64,000 nt of DNA from Ilyonectria destructans (Eukaryota > Ascomycota > Sordariomycetes > Hypocreales > Nectriaceae): assembly GCA_020740775.1 (NCBI GenBank), contig JAHEWK010000003.1:248001-312000 (forward strand), written 5' to 3'. Numbering within the stretch: position 1 is the first letter of the stretch; every line of letters starts with the position of its first letter. Below are positions 45,456 through 57,120 of this stretch, in pieces. The position numbers and the translations under genes are program-made. The notes beneath the pieces were generated by a model, which saw only the letters and a program-made list of their open reading frames with translations, searched no databases and was not told where the DNA came from.

Positions 45456-47054
45456 ATGACACTGTCGAAGCTCTTCCTCTGCTCGCTCTCTGTTGTCTCA
45501 TTGCTTTTTGAGCCCGCTTTAGGCAGCAGAGGCATATCATCCTCGCGTGTTCGACGAGGCAACACCCCGTCTCTGCCAATTGCTTCAGGTACTACTCAAG
45601 ACTGTGTCTTCTGGTTTGATAACGATGGGACCATTGATTGCGAGTTTATCCCTGAGTTTTACGGAATCACCCTGGAAGACTTCTTGAAATGGGTTAGTTT
45701 CTACCCTTCCACAACACTAACACTATGACTAACTTGCTACCTTGTACAGAATCCTTCTCTCACAGACTCCTGTGGAAATTTCCAGGAGGGATACTCTTTT
45801 TGTGTAGAGGGGAAGGCGGATACAGGCACCCCTACTGTCACTACCTCCACAAAGACCACCACGACAAAGGCACCCACTACCACCACGGCGCCTGGCAATG
45901 GCATCAAGACTCCAGAGCCAGTCCAACCTGGCATCGTGAACAACTGTGATGAATTCTATCTGGTCAAGGAGGGTGAAGGGTGTCGAGATATTGCAACTAA
46001 GCATGGCATCACTCTAGCCCAGTTCACGACGTGGAACAGCAAGACTGGCACCAACTGCGCTGCGCTGTGGGTAGACACATATGCATGTGTCTCAATCACC
46101 GGCCATACTCCAACGCCCACTGAACCTAACAATCCTGGCAATGGCATCGAAACGCCCTCGCCGATTCAGAACGGCATGGCCAAGAATTGCAACAAGTTTC
46201 ATCTCGTCAAGTCCACAACGACGTGCACTTCAATTGAAGAGTATTACAAACTTCCATGGGCGGATTTCTACAAGTGGAATCCAGCGGTCGGGAGCACTTG
46301 TACATCTCTACTTACCGACTACTATGTCTGCGTTAGTGTTGTCGGCTTCACAACACCAACAACCCCAACGACCCCTGACAACGGCATCTCAACACCGTCG
46401 CCAATCCAAGTCGGTATGACCAAGGACTGTAACAAGTTCCATTTGATCAAAAGCACTACGACTTGTGCTTCAATCAGAGACTACTACAACTTGCCATTGG
46501 CCGAGTTTTACAAATGGAATCCCGCAGTCGGTAATACCTGCACGTCTCTGCTAGTAGACTACTACGTCTGCGTCAGCATTATAGGCTTCACACCGCCCAC
46601 GCCGACCGAACCCGGCAACGGAATCTCAACCCCTTCGCCCATCCAGACGGGCATGACGAAGAACTGTAATAAGTTCCATTTAGTAAAGAGCACGACCACC
46701 TGCGTATCTATCCAGGACTACTACAAGATCAGCTTCGCCGACTTCTATAAGTGGAACCCTGCCATCGGTTCCAAGTGCACGTCCTTGTGGGCTGATACCA
46801 ATGTGTGCGTCGGTATTATCGGTGGCGGCACGACTCCGACGAACCCCGGCAACGGTATTGAGACACCTAAGCCTATTCAGGACGGTATGACTAAGAGTTG
46901 CAAGAAGTTCCATCTTGTGAAGTCGACCACGACTTGTGCGTCTATTCAAAATTACTATAAGATTACCCTAGCCCAACTGTACAAGTGGAACCCTGCGATT
47001 GGCTCTACCTGTAGGAACCTGTGGGCAGAATACAATGTCTGCGTAGGTGTTTAG
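45456..47054 (+). CDS. Secreted protein with six LysM domains
   Basis: The exons are 45456-45692 and 45750-47054, with a 57-nt intron (GTTAGT, GACTAAC, CAG). The product is 513 residues. The signal peptide ends near PALGS, and RVRRG suggests a dibasic processing site. Six LysM domains follow, each about 50 residues with four Cys and a KWNP core. Domains 3-6 are very similar to each other (NKFHLVKSTTTC...FYKWNPA) and are joined by repeated linkers rich in Pro, Thr and Gly (NGIETPSPIQ type). A Thr-rich stretch after domain 1 is a likely O-glycosylation site. The product should bind chitin oligomers outside the cell. I chose the ATG at 45456 because the hydrophobic leader begins there. Confidence 0.9.
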
Positions 47055-47971
47055 ACTTCTTCATATGCATCCAAGTTGTTTATAATTCCTTGGTACTTAG
47101 AGTAATACTACTGTCGTGCATGAAGCAAGCTAGCCATCTCGCCATGATTAAACATTATCCAAGACGTGATTAATCATTTTTCCACCAGTACCAATGATGA
47201 GTCTTACCAAAGAGATTCGAGTGGTCTTAGCAGTCGCGAGGCTATTCAAAAAAAAACCCTGAAATAAGCATCTGACAAGTCGATGAGATCTACTCAATCA
47301 AATGCTATACCCTTAGCACAGGCCTTAAAGGGACAACTTCGCGACGCGATAATCTTACTAACACGCGTAAACTCACAAGTATAGAAGAAAATACAACTGC
47401 AGAGCATATTATTGACCGAATTGGCAATTATTTCCCCCCACTTCGCAATGTGAAAGATATGCCAATTGACTGCTCGCTGACCAACTTAATTATATTTCAC
47501 AAGATATCGTATATCGAATTGACAGCTTCCTCTTTTTAAGTGGGCGAAACGTTTTATGAAGTTATATGACCTAAGATGCACAGGCATACGGGAAGACGGA
47601 CGTTGAGGCATCGATCCTCAGAAAAATAACTGTTGCCCAAGATCCGGGATGACTATTTCAATTTGGCTTCAAAAGATACATCTGGTCGCTTCTATTACTA
47701 TGATCCTCCTCTGACCCCCTGTTTAGTGGCGTTAAGAGTGTCCCCAAGGAGGAAGACGGCGGATTTCCGATGCTCCTCCGTCCGGAGGCATATGTGCTGC
47801 ATCGGCCGAAGGAGATTAGGCTTTAAGCCGCAACTCAGCCACAGCACAGCCTCGTTGCGCATTCACCTGGGCACTATTGCCAGAGCCCCTCCCTCATCAT
47901 CTTGGGCTGTTAAAAATCGCGACCTAGACTCTCTTGAAACTGCTCCCCTGACCAGTGCGTTGTCGCGTACC
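47055..47971. other. Intergenic, promoter region of NLR-2
   Basis: 917 bases, AT-rich to 47640. 47831-47852 is nearly identical to 13602-13623 upstream of NLR-1. No gene seen. Confidence 0.5.
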
Positions 47972-49988
47972 ATGGCCGACGCCGTGGGCCTCGCTGCAAG
48001 CGTCATTGGAATTATTGACCTGTCCGCCAAAGTCGCCGTCCTCTGCCTCCAGTACTCCACCGCTGTCGGAAACGCTAGGGCCGATATCACTCGCCTCCGA
48101 AGCCGGTTGGACGACCTAGGTACAACCCTCCACGGTGTCCAGCATCTGCTTGATAACCGAAATCATCAAGTGCTCGCAACTTCGAGAAAACTGGTCGACT
48201 CTCTTGATGGCTGCATATCTGAGCTGGTCCAGTTGCAGAGCAGGCTAGACCCGGGGAAGGCCCGCAAGGCGATGCGCCGTTTCGGACTTCGTGCCCTCAA
48301 GTGGCCGTTCGATAGCAAGGAGGTCAGCGATATCGTCTCTAACCTGGAACGCTATAAACAGACCATCACTCTAGGTCTCCAAATCGACCAAACGTAAGTA
48401 AGCAACTGTCCGGATGTATGGAGCACGATTGAACTGGCTGACGAGATTGTTTTCGCAGTACAATTCTACTCGACATACAGCAGAGGATCGAAGACGTCTC
48501 GCTCCAACCCGAAAGGGATGGATCGATGGCTCGTAAGCCGTGCTTCAGCTTGCCATTCGAACGCGATCCTGACTTCGTCGATCGACCCGATGTTATGGCA
48601 TGGATAAAGGAGCGATATACAAGCCCGGTCGGTCGTATGGCCCTCGTAGGTATGGGCGGATTCGGGTATGCAGCGGATTCATCGGCGAAGTTATGCAGGA
48701 TATTCAAGCTGACTGGCCGTAGTAAATCGCAGGTCGCTATTCAATTTGCACATCACATCCGAGACATATCACCGCAAACCAGCGTCTTCTGGGTACACGC
48801 AAGTTCGAAGCCAAGGTTTAAAGAGGCGTACCGGTCTATTGCGGACAATCTACGACTCCCTAGGCGAAACGATCCCGGCGTCGACGTACTTGGGCTAGTT
48901 CGGGACTGGCTGCAGAGAGAGGAAGCTGGCCCGTGGCTGATGGTCTTGGACAATGTTGACGACGTCAACCTTTTCTACCCTCATTCCAGCGCCGGTAGAG
49001 ATGGGGCAGCGTGCCATCCAGCGGATAAGAACCCTGCCGCACTCGGCATGCAACGGCCACTCGCAGTCTTCCTACCGAAACGCCGCAATGGAATCATCCT
49101 CGTCACATCACGCAGCATGGACGTCGCTGAGAAGCTCACAGGTGGCCATATGGCCATCTACAGGATCGCAGCCATGGATCACGCCCAAGCCCTTCAGCTT
49201 TTCCGGAACAAACTGGAGGGAGACATGGATGCGAATGCCGCTACTGATCTTCTTCGTGCTCTAGATTATATTCCGCTGGCCATTACCCAAGCGGCGGCGT
49301 ATATCAACCGCCGCGCACCGCGCATATCGGTAAAGGCATACCTAGACGCTTTCCGGGAAAGTGATAAGAAGAAGGGAAGCCTTCTCAACAGCGATGCGGG
49401 GGATCTTCGACGGGATGAGACCGTCTCCAACTCTGTGGTTACGACGTGGCAAGTAACCCTTGATCAGATACGCCGCGAGAGACCATCCGCAGCCAACTTG
49501 CTTTCGCTTATGAGCTTCTTCAATCCGCAGGGCATCCCCGAGTTTGTGCTCCATAAATATAAGGACAATCTGACGGAGAATCCGGACGGGGTCAAGGCTG
49601 ACGAGGACAACGATGAATTTGAGGATGATCTGAATGTCCTCCGCGGCTACTCACTCGTATCCGTAACGGCAAAGAGGGATGTGTGCGAGATGCATACCTT
49701 AGTGCAGTTTTGCACGCGTGTCTGGCTATCTGTGGTCGACAATACAGACCGATGGAAACGATTGTTTTTATGGGCTATGTTAAGACACTTTCCAGACGGT
49801 ACATTCGAGACCTGGCCCACCTGTCAGATGCTACTACCGCACATTGAGTCAATACTGGTGGAGGTGCCGCAAGAGAAGGACCTGGAGCAGTGGGCTGAGT
49901 TGTTGACAAATTGTGCAAGGTACTTCGTCACTGCAGGGAGCTATGAAGCAGCAGAGAATTTAAGCAAAAAAGCAGTCCAAACAAGGAA

Positions 49989-50006
49989 GAGAGAGAGAGA
50001 GAGAGA
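49989..50006 (+). repeat. Left GA-repeat target duplication of the LINE
   Basis: A (GA)n run of 18 bases matches the 14-base (GA)n run at 55871-55884. Collapsing insertion plus one copy rejoins the NLR-2 frame. Because it is a simple repeat, the exact duplication length cannot be read. Confidence 0.6.
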
Positions 50007-50014
50007 TATGATTA

Positions 50015-50064
50015 ACGCCAAAGGGAGCGCGAGGCGCTCCAGCCTCCCTGGGGGCATTTGGCGT
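50015..50064. repeat. Hairpin at the LINE 3' junction
   Basis: ACGCCAAA (50015-50022) and TTTGGCGT (50057-50064) are perfect inverted arms. Inside lies a second hairpin with arms GGAGCGC and GCGCTCC. It sits between the GA target repeat and the LINE tail. Confidence 0.55.
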
Positions 50065-50137
50065 GCAGAAGACTATCTAACAGCTAACAGCTAAGCTAAC
50101 AGCTAAACGCAGCTATAGGATATCCTGCACATCTGGC

Positions 50138-53100
50138 CTAGTAGCTAGGAAAGTTGCAATCCGCACCCGTGGGCTCCTTCATTCGAGCTCGTGTTCGGTC
50201 TGTAGCTGGCTAAGGGATCTTGAAGTCAAGGTCTAAAGTCGTTGAGAGAGTCTCTCAAGGGGTCTGCTAGGGTTGCTAGCAGGGAAAAAGGAGGGATCTG
50301 CCAGTCTATCTCTTGAGAGAGGGCGGGCAGATCGTCTCGAAGAACCGAGTGGTCTTCAGGAAGGCTGCAAAGTCCGTAGGGCTAGCTATCAGACGTAGCC
50401 AATAGTCCCTTGGAGTCCTTGGGTTGGGCTTGAAGACCGGCCACAGCTGCTGCAGCTGCTTGGTCTTCCGACAGTGGATGAGATGCTCTGGGGCCCGAAG
50501 CCCTCCGCACGAACAGCGTTGATTGTCTTTGTGTTGGAACCGGCGATAATACCAGTCAAAGTCCCCGTGGCCTGACCTTGCGGCTAGCAGGTTGTGTAGG
50601 ACTGGGCGAGGGAGGTTTAGTTCCTTTGGGCAGGCTAGGGAGGCTGTAAGACCTAGGTCTTGATATCCTCTGCAGGTAGGGGCTGTTTCCTCCCACCAGT
50701 CGGCAAATTGGGCTCTAATCTTAGACCTTCGCAGGCCGCCGATTCCGGCTATTGTAGGCGGCGCCCACTTATCTTCCGGAAGCGCGGCTCCTGCCTTTGC
50801 TAGCTAGTCGGCCTTTTCATTTCCTTCGATACCCTGATGCCCTGGGACCCAATGGACCTAGACCCGGGCTGTAGCAGCCGTCTGCTGGAAGTCTAGGAAG
50901 GCCTCTTGCGAGCTAGCTGGGGCATCCCCTAGCAGCCCTTAGATGACCGATGTGTTGTCAATACAAGTGTGGATTTGAGTGTTCCGGTTGATCTGACAGG
51001 CTCGTCGGAGCCCGTGTCGGGCTCCTTCAACCTCTCCGTCGAAGACTTCTGCGAGGCCAAGTCGGCCTTTTCCTTCGGCTACCTTCCTGCCTGCTCGGTA
51101 GATAATATAGCCCCAGCCGACAGCTCCAGTATGGCCCTTTAATCCGTCTGAATAGACTATTAGATCGTTGTCTGGGACTGTTTCCAGCCAAACCCGGAAG
51201 GTCTTGGCTGTTTCCTCTTTGGACCCCTTATCGGCTAGTGTCGCTGGGGGCGGCTGATGCCTCTTGGGCAGGATCTTCGGTCTTGGGGATCTAGGGAGCA
51301 GCCTTACTGCCCTCTGTATCCTTGTTCGTGCTGGCTGGAGCCCTCCGTAGCCCCTGCCTCGTGGGAAGGGCCGTCTGGCTACCCTGTGTGTCAGAGGGTG
51401 GTCCTGATTAACAGACCTAAGGCGTTGGCCAAGCCGAAGCTGGATTGCATTGAGGGCGATTCTAGCTGTAGGTATTCCAGCTTCCTTATAGAGGGCCAGG
51501 TTGGAGGTTGTCCGCCAGACCGGAAGGATAGCCCGATTCGTCGTATTGATAACACTTGAGACCTCGTCCAGCAGATATTCCTGTCTGGTTGCAATAATCG
51601 GCTCCAGGTTCTATCTTGCAGTCCGTTTTGTCTTTGAGCTTCCTTCGTACCAGACCTCGGCCCTGTACAGTAGGCTCGGCAACATACAGGTTAGGGCTGC
51701 CTTTCTGAGGGATCCAGCTGGGGGTCCCCGCCGGGTATTGGTTAGGCTTTGCAGGTGACTGGTGACTACTCTGGCCTTCTTTGCCCGTTTCTTTACGTGC
51801 TCTTGGAATTGCAGCTTCTAATTAAACTAAACGCCTAGCCAGCGGACTGAGTCTTGGCTTGGTTGGATAGAGAAGTTATATTCTGGTATAGAGACCTCTG
51901 CCTCTAGAGCCTCATCAGACCTAGCCCTCATAAAGAAGATCAAGTCTGCCTTTTCTGGGTCGAAGGTGACCTTATTTTTAGCTCCCCAATTAAGGATCTA
52001 ACTGATATCTTAGCTTAGCAGCTCCAGATTCCTCTAGGGGGTCTTTTCAGTTCGTATAATACAGATATTATCTGTATAGCCGAAGCGGTGTATCTGATCT
52101 TCCAAACAGATATCTGCTATATAGAGCAGGAAGAGAATTGGAGACAGAGGGGATCCTTGCGGCAGCCCATAGAGGATAGAGCCGGTTTCTGTTGTCGTAT
52201 CGTCTAGCCGGATGCTAGCTAGCCGGCCTCCCATAAATGCCCCAACAAGCCGGACTAGCTGTCGCGGCCAGCCTTATTGGATCATCCGTAGTATCAGCCT
52301 TCGTTGGAGGGTGGCATCAAAGGCGCCCTATACATCAAGAGTAGCCATTGCAGCTATGCCCCGATTCTCTAGGGCATGTTCGATCTCGTGTGTCACACAG
52401 GCTAGCAGGTCGGTAGCTGACCTGCCCGGCAGAGCCCCTATCTGCTGGGCGCTAAGGACTTTGTGCAGAAGGGTTATCGTCGCTATCCTCCTTACTAACA
52501 GTCTCTCAAGCCCCTTACCAAGATAGGAAAGTAGGGAAATTAGTCTCCAGGCTTAGATGCTTATATAGTCCTTCTTTCCTAGCTTCTTTATTATAACCAC
52601 CTCAGCTGTACAGAAGACTTCCGGGAAGTATCCAATCTTTAGGCAGGCTTGAAATAGCTGCTATATCCTATACTGGATAACATTCCAACAGGCCTGTAGC
52701 AGTCAGACCGAGATACTATCTATACCCAGCGACGTACTTTTAACCCTGATAGTAGCAGCTACTAGCTCTTCAAGTGAGATATGGTGGTCCCACAGCAGCT
52801 GTCTCTGCGGTACGCTAGGGATCTCAAGCAGATCTGTCTCTAGGTCTTCGTTGCTATCTCGTCTCTTAAGGAGGGCTTGTTTGAGTGTGTTGGCCTTATC
52901 CGTGCTATTGGCTATAACCCTTCCGTCTAGGACTAGAGGGGGGGAGCTAACAGCCGGACCCAGCTTGTACTACTGAACGATCTTATAGAGGTCCTTATCT
53001 GACTTAATCCCATCAATCCGGCCGATCCAGTAGCTATCTTTTTCCTTCCGCACAACCTGCAGGAATTCCTTCCGTTCCTCTAGCAAGAGGTCCCCTGTGT

Positions 53101-54070
53101 TATCCCTGCGGGCCTTGTGATAGGCCTTTAGGGCTGTCCGGCATTTCTCAGTCCACTACGGCGCGCTGTAGTTGTCTTTAGGTTGCTTTTGAACAGCTGC
53201 TGCCGCCTCCCTCAGGGCTGCTAGCAGTGCGGCTGCTGCTGTATCGATGTCTTCCCTAGCCGGCATCTCTGGCAGCTAGAGGAGGTTGCAGACGCCTAGC
53301 TCAACGAGGCCGGTAAAGGTCTCTAGCTTACAGTCCGGAATAGCTAATCTATGCTGTTCAAGCCGGATGGTCTGTGCCTGTGGGAGGGTTATTAGGATAC
53401 CCTCGTGGTCCCTCCCTGGGTGCAGCCGATCTATTACTCTAGCTGTTACGTGCGGTATGTTTGAAAATGCTAGATTGATAGTGTGTCCGCCATCTTGCGT
53501 GGGGACCCCAGGCTCGCCAATATAATCTAGCTGCTGGTCAGAGGCCCAGGCAGCTATCTCTTGGCCGTCGTTCCTCGTCTGTATAACCTCTGGATCCCAC
53601 ATTCAGTACCAGAAATTAAAGTCTCCTGCCACCAAGCTCTACTGTGGCAGCTAGAGGTCTAGAAGAAGTCTTATCGCTTAATTCCTTGGGCAGGCTGGCT
53701 GCTTATAGATATTAATAACAGTTATCTTATTGACCTCTAGCTAAAGAAGGTCTCAGCAGCTATCCCATGGTCTTATCTATTCCGTTCTTAGACAGCTAGC
53801 CTTTCTGATATAGGAAATAACCCTTAGTTGGGTCTCTTGGTCCGTCCAATTGTCAATCGGAAGGTAGGCCTTATAGCCTGAGTGAGAGGTAAAGAACTTC
53901 CTTCCGCTTCGTTGTGCCCAGGGCTCCTGGACTAGGATAATGTCTATCCGGTCTTCCCAGTAGAGCTGGAGGAAGGCTGAGTATGCTGCAGCTGTCTTTC
54001 CGATATTGCCTTAAGCTATCCGCAAGGGGGCCTTTTGGGCGGGGTGTTTCTTTCTATACCTCTTCATCAT
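50138..54070 (-). pseudogene. LINE ORF2: APE endonuclease, reverse transcriptase, RNase H
   Basis: The start (MMKRYRKKHPAQKAPLRIA) is at 54070. The endonuclease occupies about 53270-54030, with LVQEPWAQ and AGDFN motifs. The RT spans about 52000-52850: GLPQGSPLSPILFLLYIAD is intact at 52120-52180, while the YADD box reads YTDN at about 52073-52090. RNase H lies at about 50820-51150, with YSDGLKGHTG and HWVPGHQGIEGNEKAD. A Cys-His tail (CSCGGLRAPEHLIHC) is at about 50470-50520. Numerous in-frame stops interrupt it. Confidence 0.82.
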
Positions 54071-54159
54071 CTAGGATAGAGTAGGCATTTGCAATATTAT
54101 AGTCCTTCTGCGGGAGGTTACAGCCCCTGCGTTGGCAGTTAGCTGGCTGTGTGTTGCTA

Positions 54160-54300
54160 GTTAGCTGGTCGGGCTGCTGGCTTGTCTGCTGGTCGGGCTG
54201 CTGGTCTGGCAGCTGGTCTGGCAGCTGGTCGGGCTGCTAGTCTGACTGCTGGTCTGACTGCTGGTCGGGCTGTTAATCCGACTGCTGTCCTGTATTGACT
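54160..54300 (-). repeat. Tandem 12/15-bp units encoding QPDQ/QSDQ
   Basis: Repeats of CTGGTCGGGCTG and CTGGTCTGACTG type in the 3' part of LINE ORF1 encode (QPDQQSDQ)n. Some units contain a stop through CAG to TAG. Confidence 0.7.
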
Positions 54301-55745
54301 GTTATTTCCATTTCGTCTTCTAGTATCTCCGACAAGGGCGCTGAGGTCAGGGAGCTAGAGGCAGAGGCACGACAGCTGTTGCCGGCAGAGTCCGGCATTC
54401 CAAAGGTGCTCTGGCTGTTTGTCTGTTGAGCTTGAAGGTAGCTCTTCTGACCGATCCGACGGATCTTCTTGAGTTCCTTATTGGTCAGCAGAATCGTGTC
54501 TCCGTCCTTCCGGATCGGCTTTGCAGGGCAGTTTTCGTGGCTAGCTGGAAAGGGTCCGCAGCAGTTGGAGCATCTTGGAGGGAGCCAGCATGGCTGCTGG
54601 TGCTCTTCATCTAGAGGGTTACTGCAGGTCTCGCAGCGCTGTTGCCGGTGATAGTAGCGGTTGGAATGGAAGCCCTGGCATCCTGGGTTGTGTCGTTAGA
54701 TAGAGGCTTTCTTCTCAATCCGCCTTACTAATGCGCTTACCCCAAAAAGCCGGAACGGCTTAACGGATTGGAGGAAGAAAGCAATCTAAGTCTTTCTTTC
54801 TGCTGTAGGGTTCTGGGCTGCCTGCCTCAATGGATGCAGTTATATGGGGCGTTAGCCTGTCTGCGCGATAACTTCATCTTCGATCGTTACTTCTATATTA
54901 ATAAGGTCTCCTAAGATATTAGGTAGCTCCGTCGGACAGCTAGGGATAGTATAGTTATACTATTTAACCAGTAGCTTAACCTTTAAGGCTCTAAGGTATT
55001 ACTGTAGTTGTTTCTGGCCAGCGATAATCTTATTGCAAACTGCTATATTAATCGGGCGGATAGAGAATCCTATTGCTGTATTATATACATCGGGTATCTC
55101 CTTAAGCGAGAGGCTAAGGGCTCTACATATAGCCTCACGTAGGGCAAAGTTTCTTAGGCTTCGGGCCCATTTGTAATGCTCTTTAGGGACCCTTATAAGG
55201 ACCTGAAGGGGCTCGGCTTTTAGCTGCGGACTTGCTTTTACTGCTGCCTGCTTGTTAGGGCTCTGGGAGCTCGATTGAGCTGTTATATTAGACTTGCTAA
55301 TAAGATCTGCCTAGGTCTCTAGGCTGCTTATAGCGCCCTCAGCTGCCTGACCTCCGTAGATACAGTTTGTCAGATAGGTCGGGATGCCCTAAAAGAGCTT
55401 CCGTAGAGCCTATTTCTCTTGCTGGCTAACCTTATCGATAATGCTATCGATAGCTAGCTCTAGCTGCTTGACCCCTCTAGCAAGGGTCTCAAGCTCGGAG
55501 ATGAGGGGGGCAAGGGTCCCCGGCTTCGGAGTCCCCTTTTCCCCTTGGGACCTACCTGGTGCAGTCAGAGCCGGCTGCTCGTGGTATTCAGGCTGTGCTG
55601 TACGTCTTCGCTTTGTGGGCGAAGAGGGCATCTGTACTTCGAAATAGGTCTGAGGGCTGCTGTCCAGTATCATCTGGTATGCTAGGTTATTTCTGTGTGG
55701 GGTGCGCGGCAGGGCGGCCGGCGCAGCGGCCGGCGCGGCAGCCAT
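54300..55745 (-). pseudogene. LINE ORF1: gag-like protein with zinc knuckles
   Basis: The ATG at 55745 opens an Ala/Pro-rich N-terminus (MAAAPAAAPAALPRTPH). A predicted coiled coil follows (LISELETLARGVKQLELAID), then a first stop at 55410. Coding similarity continues across stops to CCHC-type knuckles at about 54540-54700 (CETCSNP...CSNCCGPFPASHENC). ORF1 proteins package LINE RNA. Confidence 0.72.
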
Positions 55746-55870
55746 AGCGGGCCCGGAAGGGTTTGGGTAGGCAGCTGGGTCACTCAGAGGCCTCTGTTAG
55801 GGAAATTGCAGTAAATTACGTGAGGGCACTAACACTAGGTGCCAAGAAAAATTAAATCAAGGGGAAGGTG

Positions 55871-55884
55871 GAGAGAGAGAGAGA
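55871..55884 (+). repeat. Right GA-repeat target duplication of the LINE
   Basis: A 14-base (GA)n run, directly followed by the resumed TPR frame of NLR-2. It pairs with 49989-50006. Confidence 0.6.
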
Positions 55885-56604
55885 CGATGAAGAGGGTGCT
55901 GGGAGAGGAGCATCCCAGTACACTCTCCAGCATGGCCAACCTGGCTTTTACCTGGAAAGACCAAGGTCGCTCTGGAGATGCTCTAGCCCTGATGCGGAAC
56001 TGTGTTATTCTACAAGAGCGGGCACTTGGTGCAGATCATCCATTAGCAGTATTCCGGGCGGAAACCCTAGCTGATTGGGAGGAAGTGAATACCTTATCAT
56101 AGGAGAGGAAACAACTTGGAAAGATGAATATGGAGGAGCACTAGATGAACGCTATGTGCCAGATGTTTTAGAAGAGAAGGAGATTAAGAGCTAGAATAAT
56201 GATATATTGGGTACTTAGCTGACACTGTCAGGCATTCAAGAAACAAGTAAAAGATATTTCATATAAGTGAACTAATTTCTATCCTGGCTTGATCGTTTCC
56301 ATTTGCTTCATTCCTAAACGCAAAAGTGTACCTGAAGAACTCTAACATTCCGTCCGGTAACTACTGCATAACCCCGTCCTCGATCCTCCTTCACCCTGAC
56401 GTCATCCTCCGCAGCCCCAGACTCTATGTAGATGTAAGGCCTTAGTTTAAATAGACTTTGCAAAGATTAAATATCCACCGCCAACAACATACTGGCATCT
56501 CTCATAACTCTAAGCTTTATAGATTATACATATATAGGCTCTCTATAGACTGCCCTGAATAGGCCTTACTGAGTTGCTAGTGAATCTCAGGCCACACCAG
56601 TATC

Positions 56605-56885
56605 TGTCAGACAGCCTGATAGGGAAAGTCAGCTTTGCATAGGGCCGGATCTGTACCGTGGATGCCTTTGAACCTAGATGCCCTCAACAACCTAGATTAA
56701 CCTCAACAACCTAGATCTTCGGATATCATCGGCATCATCAGATCAAGGGCATCCGGCATCGGATCAAGGGCATCTGGGTCAGTCAGATCCCTAGGTATAA
56801 ATAGCTAGCTTTCTTCCTTCCTAGACCAAAAGACAAGATCATCCACCGTCCCCAAAGCTGTCTCAATCAATCCACTTGTCTGATA
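56605..56885 (+). mobile_element. Solo LTR with 5-bp target duplication
   Basis: The 281-bp block begins TGTCAGACA and ends TGTCTGATA. It is flanked by GTATC on both sides (56600-56604 and 56886-56890). The ends are inverted repeats if the final CA is restored from TA, a C-to-T change. A TATAAATA box at about 56797 and downstream CT-rich leader fit a U3/R structure. No internal retrotransposon sequence adjoins it, so the block looks like the product of LTR-LTR recombination. Confidence 0.62.
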
Positions 56886-57120
56886 GTATCTCTCCGCCCT
56901 TCTTTAACTCAATGAGAAGATTGGTTTTCTATGGAGTGTTAGAATAAGGCTAGCTGCACGAATCAGTCTCTGAACGACCAAAGACGTACATCAGACCGAC
57001 AGTAGTCGAGGACCAGGCCCTCATTTTCATCATCCACGTTGAATATGGAGGATTTAGTATCCGAGGGAGGTATGTTCAGGTCGTCTGAAATTCCACTATC
57101 AGCGGCTGACATGTGATTTC

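Larger units (their letters stand above)
50007..55870 (-). mobile_element. Tad-like non-LTR retrotransposon (LINE), degenerate, antisense to NLR-2
   Basis: About 5.86 kb in minus orientation, with ORF1 near the right end and ORF2 (endonuclease, reverse transcriptase, RNase H) to the left. The 3' end carries a TTAGCTG-type microsatellite tail at about 50075-50108, rather than poly-A. The element is nearly full length. Many CAG/CAA and TGG codons have become stops, and RT catalytic residues have changed, both in the direction RIP produces. Mobilisation from this copy is therefore not possible. Confidence 0.85.
47972..56102 (+). pseudogene. NLR-2: Fungal_N / NB-ARC / TPR STAND protein split by a LINE
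   Basis: Exons 47972-48393, 48459-48665 and 48723-50006 are followed by the LINE, and the last TPR part resumes at 55885-56102. The N-terminus (MADAVGLAASVIGIIDL) is the fungal STAND N-terminal domain. Splicing of the 57-nt second intron creates the P-loop GMGGFGKS. Walker B is WLMVLDN, followed by ILVTSRS and LDYIPLAITQAA, as in NB-ARC proteins. The TPR part starts at EQWAELLTNCARYF. It breaks inside a GA repeat at 50006 and continues after the insertion as TMKRVLGEEHPSTLSSMANLA, a canonical fungal TPR (NPHA-type) unit. The final residues reach a stop at 56102. Native NLRs have more TPR units, so the 3' end may also be shortened. Confidence 0.82.
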
